Positions 24,491 through 39,000 of a stretch of 64,000 nt of DNA are shown here, one piece after another (position 1 is the stretch's first letter; each line of letters opens with the position of its first letter). Under the pieces are notes generated by a model, which saw nothing but the letters and a program-made list of their open reading frames with translations, had not been told where the DNA came from and made no database searches. A program made the position numbers and the translations under genes. The stretch is from Hippophae tibetana (taxonomy: Eukaryota > Streptophyta > Magnoliopsida > Rosales > Elaeagnaceae), in the NCBI GenBank assembly GCA_037013495.1, contig JAZDXN010000024.1, positions 806,001 to 870,000 of the forward strand, read 5' to 3'.

Positions 24491-26600
24491 TATATAAGAG
24501 ATAAATACTTATCATTTTTAATTATTTTATGAAATCAATATTCTTAACTTATTTATAAGTTATTCTTGTAGTGTTGGAATTTTCCGTATTGAATTTTACT
24601 TTATTTTTACCTGTCTCTCTCAAAATCTTGGTTCCAAACGAATTCGAAGAGTAAGGAGCTAGTAAAGATGTTGAGAAATATTGTGCCCATAAACCTTTGA
24701 AATATTTCGGGCTAGGTAATAAAATGATTACAAATAATTTATGCACCAAACTCTAGTCATTACCTTTTCCCATTTGGTTGGTTGGTAACCAAATTCGGTT
24801 GAATTAGGCTCGGAAGGAAGACTTTCAAAGGAAATAAAATAGTGAGAAAACATGAGTATGAATAAATAAATGGAAAAAAAACATAAACATTTTTTTTGTC
24901 TTTTTTGCAAAGTTAGGCAAGGGAAATAAATACTCTAAATTGTAATTCCTTATAACTATGATATATTTAAATGGATATTATTATATCTTAAAATGCGAAA
25001 CAATCGACATTTAGAAATTTTGCTTATTAATTTTTATATAAGAGATAAATACTTATCATTTTTAATTATTTTTTCAATTAAATATTCTTAACGTATTTAT
25101 AAGTTATTCTTGTAGTGTTGGAATTTTCCGTATTGAATTTAACTTTAGTTTTACCTATCTGTCCCAGAATCTAGGTTCCAAACGAATTCGAAGAGTAAGA
25201 AGCAAGTAAGGATGTTGAGAAATATTGTGAACATAAACCATAGAAATATTTCGGGATAGGTAATAATATATTTACAAATAATTTATGCACCAAACTCTTG
25301 TCATTACCTTTTCACATTTGGTAGGTTGGTAACCAAATTCGGTAGAATTGCGCTCGGAAGCAAGACTTTGAAAGGAAAGAAAATAGTGAGAAAACATGAG
25401 TATGAATAAATAAATGGAAAAAAAAACTTAAACATTTTTTTGTTTTCTTTTAAAGGTAGGCAAGGAAAATAAATACTCTAAATTGTAATTCCTTATAACT
25501 ATGATATATTTAAATGGAAATTATTATATCTTAAAATGCGAAACAATCAACATTTAGAAATTTTGTTTATTAATATTTATATAAGAGATAAATAGTTATC
25601 ATTTTTAATTATTTTATGAATTCAATATTCTTAACTTATTTATAAGTTGTTCTTGTAGTGTTGGAATTTTCCGTATTGAATTTAACTTTATTTTTACCTA
25701 TCTCTCCCAGAATCTAGGTTCCAAACGAATTCGAAGAGTAAGAAGCAAGTAAGGATGTTGAGAAATATTGTGAACATAAACCATAGAAATATTTCGGGAT
25801 AGGTAATAATATATTTACAAATAATTTTAGCACCAAACTCTAGTCATTACCTTTTCCCATTTGGTTGGTTGGTAACCAAATTCGGTTGAATTGGGCTCGG
25901 AAGCAAGACTTTGAAAGGAAAGAAAATAGTGAGAAAACATGAGTATGAATAAATAAATGGAAAAAAAAAACTTAAACATTTTTTTGTCTTTTTTGAAAAG
26001 GTAGGCAAGGAAAATAAATACTCTAAATTGTAATTCCTTATAACTATGATATATTTAAATGGAAATTATTATATCTTAAAATGCGAAACAATCAACATTT
26101 AGAAATTTTGTTTATTAATATTTATATAAGAGATAAATAGTTATCATTTTTAATTATTTTATGAATTCAATATTCTTAACTTATTTATAAGTTGTTCTTG
26201 TAGTGTTGGAATTTTCCGTATTGAATTTAAATTTATTTTTACCTATCTCTCCCAGAATCTAGGTTCCAAACGAATTCGAAGAGTAAGGAGCTAGTAAAAA
26301 TGTTGAGAAATATTGTGCGAATAAACCTTCGAAATATTTCGGGCTAGGTAATAAAATGTTTACAAATAATTTATGCACCAAACTCTAGTCATTACCTTTT
26401 CCCATTTGGGTGGTTGGTAACCAAATTCGGTTGAATTAGGCTCGGAAGGAAGACTTTCAAAGGAAAGAAAATAGTGAGACAACATGAGTATGAATAAATA
26501 AATGGAAAAAAAAACTTAAACATTTTTTTTGTCTTTTTTGCAAAGTTAGGAAAGGGAAATAAATACTCTAAATTGTAATTCCTTATAACTATGATATATT
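24490..26600. repeat. Block E, copy 2
   Basis: This is the second copy of about 20680-22790, with the same order of variants. Private changes include 'tttttcaatta' at about 25071 in place of the first EcoRI site, 'aataattttagcacc' near 25820, 'ttgggtggttgg' near 26407 and 'gtgagacaacatg' near 26474. The last three are passed on to the 28.5-29.2 kb region and its descendants, which gives an order of events. Confidence 0.75.
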
Positions 26601-27600
26601 TAAATGGAAATTATTATATCTTAAAATGCGAAACAATCGACATTTGGAAATTTTGCTTATTAATTTTTATATAAGAGATAAATACTTATCATTTTAAATT
26701 ATTTTATGAATTCAATATTCTTAACTTATTTATAAGTTATTCCTGTAGTGGTGGAATTTTCCGTATTGAATTTAACTTTAGTTTTACCTATCTGTCCCAG
26801 AATCTAGGTTCCAAACGAATTGGAAGAGTAAGAAGCAAGTAAGGATGTTGAGAAATATTGTGAACATAAACCATAGAAATATTTCGGGATAGGTAATAAT
26901 ATATTTACAAATAATTTATGCACCAAACTCTTGTCATTACCTTTTCACATTTGGTAGGTTGGTAACCAAATTCGGTTGAATTGGGCTCGGAAGCAAGACT
27001 TTGAAAGGAAAGAAAATAGTGAGAAAACATAAGTATGAATAAATAAATGGAAAAAAAACTTAAACATTTTTTTTGTCTTTTTTGCAAAGTTAGGCAAGGG
27101 AAATAAATACTCTAAATTGTAATTCCTTATAACTATGATATATTTAAATGGAAATTATTATATCCTAAAATGCGAAACAATCGACATTTAGAAATTTTGC
27201 TTATTAATTTTGATATAAGAGATAAATACTTATCATTTTTAATTATTTTATAAATTCAATATTCTTAACTTATTTATAAGTTATTCTTGTAGTGTTGTAA
27301 TTTTCCGTATTGAATTTAACTTTATTTTTTCCTATCTCTCCCTGAATCTAGGTTCCAAACGAATTGGAAGAGTAAGAAGCAAGTAAGGATGTTGAGAAAT
27401 ATTGTGAACATAAACCATAGAAATATTTCGGGATAGGTAATAATATATTTACAAATAATTTATGCACCAAACTCTTGTCATTACCTTTTCACATTTGGTA
27501 GGTTGGTAACCAAATTCGGTTGAATTGGACTCGGAAGCAAGACTTTGAAAGGAAAGAAAATAGTGAGAAAACATGAGTATGAATAAATAAATGGAAAAAA
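25560..27600. repeat. Block F, copy 1 (five-unit step)
   Basis: This block matches about 28282-30330 at an offset near 2723 bp (five units). Shared marks in order are 'aataattttagcacc' (25820 and 28545), 'ttgggtggttgg' (26407 and 29130), 'acaacatgag' (26478 and 29202), 'tgtagtggtgg' (26744 and 29467), 'gaattttgatataag' (near 27207 and 29930) and 'ccctgaatctagg' (27341 and 30064). The copies part at about 27610, where this copy has a contracted T-run before 'aaaggtagg'. Confidence 0.75.
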
Positions 27601-30600
27601 AACTTAAACATTTTTTTGTTTTTTTTAAAGGTAGGCAAGGAAAATAAATACTCTAAATTGTAATTCCTTATAACTATGATATATTTAAATGGAAATTATT
27701 ATATCTTAAAATGCGAAACAATCAACATTTAGAAATTTTGTTTATTAATATTTATATAAGAGATAAATAGTTATCATTTTTAATTATTTTATGAATTCAA
27801 TATTCTTAACTTATTTATAAGTTATTCTTGTAGTGTTGGAATTTTCCGTATTGAATTTAACTTTATTTTTACCTATCTCTCCCAGAATCTAGGTTCCAAA
27901 CGAGATGGAAGAGTAAGAAGCAAGTAAGGATGTTGAGAAATATTGTGAACATAAACCATAGAAATATTTCGGGATAGGTAATAATATATTTACAAATAAT
28001 TTATGCACCAAACTCTTGTCATTACCTTTTCACATTTGGTAGGTTGGTAACCAAATTCGGTTGAATTGGGCTCGGAAGCAAGACTTTGAAAGGAAAGAAA
28101 ATAGTGAGAAAACATAAGTATGAATAAATAAATGGAAAAAAAAACTTAAACATTTTTTTTGTCTTTTTTGCAAAGTTAGGCAAGGGAAATAAATACTCTA
28201 AATTGTAATTCCTTATAACTATGATATATATTTAAATGGAAATTATTATATCTTAAAATGCGAAACAATCAACATTTAGAAATTTTGTTTATTAATATTT
28301 ATATAAGAGATAAATAGTTATCATTTTTAATTATTTTATGAATTCAATATTCTTAACTTATTTATAAGTTATTCTTGTAGTGTTGGAATTTTCCGTATTG
28401 AATTTAACTTTATTTTTACCTATCTCTCCCAGAATCTAGGTTCCAAACGAATTCGAAGAGTAAGAAGCAAGTAAGGATGTTGAGAAATATTGTGAACATA
28501 AACCATAGAAATATTTCGGGATAGGTAATAATATATTTACAAATAATTTTAGCACCAAACTCTAGTCATTACCTTTTCCCATTTGGTTGGTTGGTAACCA
28601 AATTCGGTTGAATTGGGCTCGGAAGCAAGACTTTGAAAGGAAAGAAAATAGTGAGAAAACATGAGTATGAATAAATAAATGGAAAAAAAAAACTTAAACA
28701 TTTTTTTGTCTTTTTTGAAAAGGTAGGCAAGGAAATTAAATACTCTAAATTGTAATTCCTTATAACTATGATATATTTAAATGGAAATTATTATATCTTA
28801 AAATGCGAAACAATCAACATTTAGAAATTTTGTTTATTAATATTTATATAAGAGATAAATAGTTATCATTTTTAATTATTTTATGAATTCAATATTCTTA
28901 ACTTATTTATAAGTTGTTCTTGTAGTGTTGGAATTTTCCGTATTGAATTTAAATTTATTTTTACCTATCTCTCCCAGAATCTAGGTTCCAAACGAATTCG
29001 AAGAGTAAGGAGCTAGTAAAAATGTTGAGAAATATTGTGCGAATAAACCTTTGAAATATTTCGGGCTAGGTAATAAAATGTTTACAAATAATTTATGCAC
29101 CAAACTCTAGTCATTACCTTTTCCCATTTGGGTGGTTGGTAACCAAATTCGGTTGAATTAGGCTCGGAAGGAAGACTTTCAAAGGAAAGAAAATAGTCAG
29201 ACAACATGAGTATGAATAAATAAATGGAAAAAAAAACTTAAACATTTTTTTTTGTCTTTTTTGCAAAGTTAGGAAAGGGAAATAAATACTCTAAATTGTA
29301 ATTCCTTATAACTATGATATATTTAAATGGAAATTATTATATCTTAAAATGCGAAACAATCGACATTTGGAAATTTTGCTTATTAATTTTTATATAAGAG
29401 ATAAATACTTATCATTTTAAATTATTTTATGAATTCAATATTCTTAACTTATTTATAAGTTATTCTTGTAGTGGTGGAATTTTCCGTATTGAATTTAACT
29501 TTAGTTTTACCTATCTGTCCCAGAATCAAGGTTCCAAACGAATTGGAAGAGTAAGAAGCAAGTAAGGATGTTGAGAAATATTGTGAACATAAACCATAGA
29601 AATATTTCGGGATAGGTAATAATATATTTACAAATAATTTATGCACCAAACTCTTGTCATTACCTTTTCACATTTGGTAGGTTGGTAACCAAATTCGGTT
29701 GAATTGGGCTCGGAAGCAAGACTTTGAAAGGAAAGAAAATAGTGAGAAAACATAAGTATGAATAAATAAATGGAAAAAAAAACTTAAACATTTTTTTTGT
29801 CTTTTTTGCAAAGTTAGGCAAGGGAAATAAATACTCTAAATTGTAATTCCTTATAACTATGATATATTTAAATGGAAATTATTATATCTTAAAATGCGAA
29901 ACAATCGACATTTAGAAATTTTGCTTATTAATTTTGATATAAGAGATAAATACTTATCATTTTTAATTATTTTATGAATTCAATATTCTTAACTTATTTA
30001 TAAGTTATTCTTGTAGTGTTGTAATTTTCCGTATTGAATTTAACTTTATTTTTTCCTATCTCTCCCTGAATCTAGGTTCCAAACGAATTGGAAGAGTAAG
30101 AAGCAAGTAAGGATGTTGAGAAATATTGTGAACATAAACCATAGAAATATTTCGGGATAGGTAATAATATATTTACAAATAATTTATGCACCAAACTCTT
30201 GTCATTACCTTTTCACATTTGGTAGGTTGGTAACCAAATTCGGTTGAATTGGGCTCGGAAGCAAGACTTTGAAAGGAAAGAAAATAGTGAGAAAACATGA
30301 GTATGAATAAATAAATGGAAAAAAAAACTTAAACATTTTTTTGTCTTTTTTGAAAAGGTAGGCAAGGAAAATAAATACTCTAAATTGTAATTCCATATAA
30401 CTATGATATATTTAAATGGAAATTATTATATCTTAAAATGCGAAACAATCAACATTTAGAAATTTTGTTTATTAATATTTATATAAGAGATAAATAGTTA
30501 TCATTTTTAATTATTTTATGAATTCAATATTCTTAACTTATTTATAAGTTATTCTTGTAGTGTTGTAATTTTCCGTATTGAATTTAACTTTATTTTTACC

Positions 30601-33055
30601 TATCTCTCCCAGAATCTAGGTTCCAAACGAATTCGAAGAGTAAGAAGCAAGTAAGGATGTTGACAAAATATTGTGAACATAAACCATAGAAATATTTCGG
30701 GATAGGTAATAATATATTTACAAATAATTTATGTACCAAACTCTTGTCATTACCTTTTCACATTTGGTAGGTTGGTAACCAAATTCGGTTGAATTAGGCT
30801 CGGAAGGAAGACTTTCAAAGGAAAGAAATTAGTGAGAAAACATGAGTATGAATAAATAAATGGAAAAAAAACTTAAACATTTTTTTTGTCTTTTTTGCAA
30901 AGATAGGCAAGGGAAATAAATACTCTAAATTGTAATTCCTTATAACTGTGATATATTTAAATGGAAATTATTATATCTTAAAATGCGAAACAATCAACAT
31001 TTAGAAATTTTGCTTATTAATTTTTATATAAGAGATAAATACTTATCATTTTAAATTATTTTATGAATTCAATATTCTTAACTTATTTATAAGTTATTCT
31101 TATAGTGTTGGAATTTTCCGTACTGAATTTAACTTTATTTTTACCATCTCTCCGAGAATCTAGATTCCAAACGAATTCGAAGAGTAAGAAGCAAGTAAGG
31201 ATGTTGAGAAATATTGTGAACATAAACCATAGAAATATTTCGGGATAGGTAATAATATATTTACAAATAATTTATGCACCATACTCTAATCATTACCTTT
31301 TCCCATTTGGTTGGTTGGTAACCAAATTCGGTTGAATTAGGCTCGGAAGCAAGACTTTGAAAGGAAAGAAAATAGTGAGAAAACATGAGTATGAATAAAT
31401 AAATGGAAAAAAAAACTTAAACATTTTTTTGTCTTTTTTGAAAAGGTAGGCAAGGAAAATAAATACTCTAAATTGTAATTCTTTATAACTATGATATATT
31501 TAAATGGAAATTATTATATCTTAAAATGCGAAACAATCAACATTTGGAAATTTTGCTTATTAATTTTTATATAAGAGATAAATACTTATCATTTTTAATT
31601 ATTTTTTGAATTCAATATTCTTAACTTATTTATAAGTTATTCTTGTAGTGTTGGAATTTTCCGTATTGAATTTAACTTTATTTTTACCTATCTCTCCCAG
31701 AATCTAGGTTCCAAACGAATTGGAAGAGTAAGAAGCAAGTAAGGATGTTGAGAAATATTGTGAACATAAACAATAGAAATATTTCGGGATAGGTAATAAT
31801 ATATTTACAAATAATTTATGCACCAAACTCTTGTCATTACCTTTTCACATTTGGTAGGTTGGTAACCAAATTCGGTTGAATTGGGCTCGGAAGCAAGACT
31901 TTGAAAGGAAAGAAAATAGTGAGAAAACATAAGTATGAATAAATAAATGGAAAAAAAAAACTTAAACATTTTTTTTTGTCTTTTTTGCAAAGTTAGGCAA
32001 GGGAAATAAATACTCTAAATTGTAATTCCTTATAACTATGATATATTTAAATGGAAATTATTATATCTTAAAATGCGAAACAATCGACATTTAGAAATTT
32101 TGCTTATTAATTCTGATATAAGAGATAAATACTTATCATTTTTAATTATTTTATGAATTCAATATTCTTAACTTTATTTTTTCCTATCTCTCCCAGAATC
32201 TAGGTTCCAAACGAATTGGAAGAGTAAGAAGCAAGTAAGGATGTTGAGAAATATTGTGAACATAAACCATAGAAATATTTCGGGATAGGTAATAATATAT
32301 TTACAAATAATTTATGCACCAAACTCTTGTCATTACCTTTTCACATTTGGTAGGTTGGTAACCAAATTCGGTTGAATTGGGCTCGGAAGCAAGACTTTGA
32401 AAGGAAAGAAAATAGTGAGAAAACATGAGTATGTATAAATAAATGGAAAAAAAAACTTAAACATTTTTTTGTCTTTTTTGAAAAGGTAGGCAAGGAAAAT
32501 AAATACTCTAAATTGTAATTCCTTATAACTATGATATATTTAAATGGAAATTATTATATCTTAAAATGCGAAACAATCAACATTTAGAAATTTTGTTTAT
32601 TAATATTTATATAAGAGATAAATAGTTATCATTTTTAATTATTTTATGAATTCAATATTCTTAACTTATTTATAAGTTATTCTTGTAGTGTTGGAATTTT
32701 CCGTATTGAATTTAACTTTATTTTTACCTATCTCTCCCAGAATCTAGGTTTCAAACTAATTGGAATAGTAAGAATCAAGTAAAGATGTTGAGAAATACTG
32801 TGCCCATAAACCATAGAAATATTTGGGGTTACATAATAATATGTTTACAAATAATTTATACACCAAACTCTAGTCATTACCTTTTTCCCATTTAGTAGGA
32901 TGGTAACCAAATTCGGTTGAATTGGGCTCGGAAGCAAGACTTTCAAAGGAAAGAAAATAGTGAGAAAACATGAGTATGAATAAATAAATGGAAAAAAAAC
33001 TTAAACATTTTTTTTGTCTTTTTTGCAAAGGTAGGCAAGGGAAATAAATACTCTA
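27110..33055. repeat. Block G, copy 1 (11 units, about 5.94 kb)
   Basis: This is the largest repeated block. The left half (27110-30590) matches 33052-36530 at an offset of 5942 bp, and the right half (30500-33055) matches 36990-39550 at 6489 bp. Marks include 'ccaaacgagatggaag' near 27898, 'gatatatatttaaatgg' near 28222, 'gtcagacaacatg' near 29198, 'agaatcaagg' near 29523, 'attccatataac' near 30391, 'ttgacaaaatatt' near 30660, 'accatctctccgag' near 31143, the 51-bp deletion near 32170, and the first 'ggggttacataataatatg' unit near 32825. The left part was itself built from a five-unit duplication (block F). Confidence 0.85.
32155..32648. repeat. Shortened unit, 51-bp deletion (copy in block G1)
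   Basis: The spacing between anchors is 493 bp instead of about 544. The sequence runs 'attcttaactttatttttt', joining the 'ttaactt' at the start of the dyad to the 'ttaactt' that normally lies 51 bp later. One copy of the 7-bp direct repeat and all between it is missing, which removes the dyad arms. This is what deletion at a short direct repeat by slippage or microhomology end joining produces. Confidence 0.85.
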
Positions 33056-36000
33056 AATTGTAATTCCTTATAACTATGATATATTTAAATGGAAATTATT
33101 ATATCTTAAAATGCGAAACAATCGACATTTAGAAATTTTGCTTATTAATTTTGATATAAGAGATAAATACTTATCATTTTTAATTATTTTATAAATTCAA
33201 TATTCTTAACTTATTTATAAGTTATTCTTGTAGTGTTGTAATTTTCCGTATTGAATTTAACTTTATTTTTTCCTATCTCTCCCTGAATCTAGGTTCCAAA
33301 CGAATTGGAAGAGTAAGAAGCAAGTAAGGATGTTGAGAAATATTGTGAACATAAACCATAGAAATATTTCGGGATAGGTAATAATATATTTACAAATAAT
33401 TTATGCACCAAACTCTTGTCATTACCTTTTCACATTTGGTAGGTTGGTAACCAAATTCGGTTGAATTGGACTCGGAAGCAAGACTTTGAAAGGAAAGAAA
33501 ATAGTGAGAAAACATGAGTATGAATAAATAAATGGAAAAAAAAACTTAAACATTTTTTTGTTTTTTTTAAAGGTAGGCAAGGAAAATAAATACTCTAAAT
33601 TGTAATTCCTTATAACTATGATATATTTAAATGGAAATTATTATATCTTAAAATGCGAAACAATCAACATTTAGAAATTTTGTTTATTAATATTTATATA
33701 AGAGATAAATAGTTATCATTTTTAATTATTTTATGAATTCAATATTCTTAACTTATTTATAAGTTATTCTTGTAGTGTTGGAATTTTCCGTATTGAATTT
33801 AACTTTATTTTTACCTATCTCTCCCAGAATCTAGGTTCCAAACGAGATGGAAGAGTAAGAAGCAAGTAAGGATGTTGAGAAATATTGTGAACATAAACCA
33901 TAGAAATATTTCGGGATAGGTAATAATATATTTACAAATAATTTATGCACCAAACTCTTGTCATTACCTTTTCACATTTGGTAGGTTGGTAACCAAATTC
34001 GGTTGAATTGGGCTCGGAAGCAAGACTTTGAAAGGAAAGAAAATAGTGAGAAAACATAAGTATGAATAAATAAATGGAAAAAAAAACTTAAACATTTTTT
34101 TTGTCTTTTTTGCAAAGTTAGGCAAGGGAAATAAATACTCTAAATTGTAATTCCTTATAACTATGATATATATTTAAATGGAAATTATTATATCTTAAAA
34201 TGCGAAACAATCAACATTTAGAAATTTTGTTTATTAATATTTATATAAGAGATAAATAGTTATCATTTTTAATTATTTTATGAATTCAATATTCTTAACT
34301 TATTTATAAGTTATTCTTGTAGTGTTGGAATTTTCCGTATTGAATTTAACTTTATTTTTACCTATCTCTCCCAGAATCTAGGTTCCAAACGAATTCGAAG
34401 AGTAAGAAGCAAGTAAGGATGTTGAGAAATATTGTGAACATAAACCATAGAAATATTTCGGGATAGGTAATAATATATTTACAAATAATTTTAGCACCAA
34501 ACTCTAGTCATTACCTTTTCCCATTTGGTTGGTTGGTAACCAAATTCGGTTGAATTGGGCTCGGAAGCAAGACTTTGAAAGGAAAGAAAATAGTGAGAAA
34601 ACATGAGTATGAATAAATAAATGGAAAAAAAAAACTTAAACATTTTTTTGTCTTTTTTGAAAAGGTAGGCAAGGAAATTAAATACTCTAAATTGTAATTC
34701 CTTATAACTATGATATATTTAAATGGAAATTATTATATCTTAAAATGCGAAACAATCAACATTTAGAAATTTTGTTTATTAATATTTATATAAGAGATAA
34801 ATAGTTATCATTTTTAATTATTTTATGAATTCAATATTCTTAACTTATTTATAAGTTGTTCTTGTAGTGTTGGAATTTTCCGTATTGAATTTAAATTTAT
34901 TTTTACCTATCTCTCCCAGAATCTAGGTTCCAAACGAATTCGAAGAGTAAGGAGCTAGTAAAAATGTTGAGAAATATTGTGCGAATAAACCTTTGAAATA
35001 TTTCGGGCTAGGTAATAAAATGTTTACAAATAATTTATGCACCAAACTCTAGTCATTACCTTTTCCCATTTGGGTGGTTGGTAACCAAATTCGGTTGAAT
35101 TAGGCTCGGAAGGAAGACTTTCAAAGGAAAGAAAATAGTCAGACAACATGAGTATGAATAAATAAATGGAAAAAAAAACTTAAACATTTTTTTTTGTCTT
35201 TTTTGCAAAGTTAGGAAAGGGAAATAAATACTCTAAATTGTAATTCCTTATAACTATGATATATTTAAATGGAAATTATTATATCTTAAAATGCGAAACA
35301 ATCGACATTTGGAAATTTTGCTTATTAATTTTTATATAAGAGATAAATACTTATCATTTTAAATTATTTTATGAATTCAATATTCTTAACTTATTTATAA
35401 GTTATTCTTGTAGTGGTGGAATTTTCCGTATTGAATTTAACTTTAGTTTTACCTATCTGTCCCAGAATCAAGGTTCCAAACGAATTGGAAGAGTAAGAAG
35501 CAAGTAAGGATGTTGAGAAATATTGTGAACATAAACCATAGAAATATTTCGGGATAGGTAATAATATATTTACAAATAATTTATGCACCAAACTCTTGTC
35601 ATTACCTTTTCACATTTGGTAGGTTGGTAACCAAATTCGGTTGAATTGGGCTCGGAAGCAAGACTTTGAAAGGAAAGAAAATAGTGAGAAAACATAAGTA
35701 TGAATAAATAAATGGAAAAAAAAACTTAAACATTTTTTTTGTCTTTTTTGCAAAGTTAGGCAAGGGAAATAAATACTCTAAATTGTAATTCCTTATAACT
35801 ATGATATATTTAAATGGAAATTATTATATCTTAAAATGCGAAACAATCGACATTTAGAAATTTTGCTTATTAATTTTGATATAAGAGATAAATACTTATC
35901 ATTTTTAATTATTTTATGAATTCAATATTCTTAACTTATTTATAAGTTATTCTTGTAGTGTTGTAATTTTCCGTATTGAATTTAACTTTATTTTTTCCTA

Positions 36001-39000
36001 TCTCTCCCTGAATCTAGGTTCCAAACGAATTGGAAGAGTAAGAAGCAAGTAAGGATGTTGAGAAATATTGTGAACATAAACCATAGAAATATTTCGGGAT
36101 AGGTAATAATATATTTACAAATAATTTATGCACCAAACTCTTGTCATTACCTTTTCACATTTGGTAGGTTGGTAACCAAATTCGGTTGAATTGGGCTCGG
36201 AAGCAAGACTTTGAAAGGAAAGAAAATAGTGAGAAAACATGAGTATGAATAAATAAATGGAAAAAAAAACTTAAACATTTTTTTGTCTTTTTTGAAAAGG
36301 TAGGCAAGGAAAATAAATACTCTAAATTGTAATTCCATATAACTATGATATATTTAAATGGAAATTATTATATCTTAAAATGCGAAACAATCAACATTTA
36401 GAAATTTTGTTTATTAATATTTATATAAGAGATAAATAGTTATCATTTTTAATTATTTTATGAATTCAATATTCTTAACTTATTTATAAGTTATTCTTGT
36501 AGTGTTGGAATTTTCCGTATTGAATTTAACTTTATTTTTACCTATATGTCCCAGAATCTAGGTTCCAAACGAATTCGAAGAGTAAGAAGCAAGTAAGGAT
36601 GTTGAGAAATATTGTGAACATAAACCATAGAAATATTTCGGGATAGGTAATAATATATTTACAAATAATTTATGCACCAAACTCTTGTCATTACCTTTTC
36701 ACATTTGGTAGGTTGGTAACCAAATTCGGTTGAATTGGGCTCGGAAGCAAGACTTTGAAAGGAAAGAAAATAGTGAGAAAACATGAGTATGAATAAATAA
36801 ATGGAAAAAAAAAACTTAAACATTTTTTTGTCTTTTTTGAAAAGGTAGGCAAGGAAAATAAATACTCTAAATTGTAATTCCTTATAACTATGATATATTT
36901 AAATGGAAATTATTATATCTTAAAATGCGAAACAATCAACATTTAGAAATTTTGTTTATTAATATTTATATAAGAGATATAAATACTTATCATTATTAAT
37001 TATTTTATGAATTCAATATTCTTAACTTATTTATAAGTTATTCTTGTAGTGTTGTAATTTTCCGTATTGAATTTAACTTTATTTTTACCTATCTCTCCCA
37101 GAATCTAGGTTCCAAACGAATTCGTAGAGTAAGAAGCAAGTAAGGATGTTGACAAAATATTGTGAACATAAACCATAGAAATATTTCGGGATAGGTAATA
37201 ATATATTTACAAATAATTTATGTACCAAACTCTTGTCATTACCTTTTCACATTTGGTAGGTTGGTAACCAAATTCGGTTGAATTAGGCTCGGAAGGAAGA
37301 CTTTCAAAGGAAAGAAATTAGTGAGAAAACATGAGTATGAATAAATAAATGGAAAAAAAACTTAAACATTTTTTTTGTCTTTTTTGCAAAGATAGGCAAG
37401 GGAAATAAATACTCTAAATTGTAATTCCTTATAACTGTGATATATTTAAATGGAAATTATTATATCTTAAAATGCGAAACAATCAACATTTAGAAATTTT
37501 GCTTATTAATTTTTATATAAGAGATAAATACTTATCATTTTAAATTATTTTATGAATTCAATATTCTTAACTTATTTATAAGTTATTCTTATAGTGTTGG
37601 AATTTTCCGTACTGAATTTAACTTTATTTTTACCATCTCTCCGAGAATCTAGATTCCAAACGAATTCGAAGAGTAAGAAGCAAGTAAGGATGTTGAGAAA
37701 TATTGTGAACATAAACCATAGAAATATTTCGGGATAGGTAATAATATATTTACAAATAATTTATGCACCATACTCTAATCATTACCTTTTCCCATTTGGT
37801 TGGTTGGTAACCAAATTCGGTTGAATTAGGCTCGGAAGCAAGACTTTGAAAGGAAAGAAAATAGTGAGAAAACATGAGTATGAATAAATAAATGCAAAAA
37901 AAAACTTAAACATTTTTTTGTCTTTTTTGAAAAGGTAGGCAAGGAAAATAAATACTCTAAATTGTAATTCTTTATAACTATGATATATTTAAATGGAAAT
38001 TATTATATCTTAAAATGCGAAACAATCAACATTTGGAAATTTTGCTTATTAATTTTTATATAAGAGATAAATACTTATCATTTTTAATTATTTTTTGAAT
38101 TCAATATTCTTAACTTATTTATAAGTTATTCTTGTAGTGTTGGAATTTTCCGTATTGAATTTAACTTTATTTTTACCTATCTCTCCCAGAATCTAGGTTC
38201 CAAACGAATTGGAAGAGTAAGAAGCAAGTAAGGATGTTGAGAAATATTGTGAACATAAACAATAGAAATATTTCGGGATAGGTAATAATATATTTACAAA
38301 TAATTTATGCACCAAACTCTTGTCATTACCTTTTCACATTTGGTAGGTTGGTAACCAAATTCGGTTGAATTGGGCTCGGAAGCAAGACTTTGAAAGGAAA
38401 GAAAATAGTGAGAAAACATAAGTATGAATAAATAAATGGAAAAAAAAAACTTAAACATTTTTTTTTGTCTTTTTTGCAAAGTTAGGCAAGGGAAATAAAT
38501 ACTCTAAATTGTAATTCCTTATAACTATGATATATTTAAATGGAAATTATTATATCTTAAAATGCGAAACAATCGACATTTAGAAATTTTGCTTATTAAT
38601 TCTGATATAAGAGATAAATACTTATCATTTTTAATTATTTTATGAATTCAATATTCTTAACTTTATTTTTTCCTATCTCTCCCAGAATCTAGGTTCCAAA
38701 CGAATTGGAAGAGTAAGAAGCAAGTAAGGATGTTGAGAAATATTGTGAACATAAACCATAGAAATATTTCGGGATAGGTAATAATATATTTACAAATAAT
38801 TTATGCACCAAACTCTTGTCATTACCTTTTCACATTTGGTAGGTTGGTAACCAAATTCGGTTGAATTGGGCTCGGAAGCAAGACTTTGAAAGGAAAGAAA
38901 ATAGTGAGAAAACATGAGTATGTATAAATAAATGGAAAAAAAACTTAAACATTTTTTTGTCTTTTTTGAAAAGGTAGGCAAGGAAAATAAATACTCTAAA

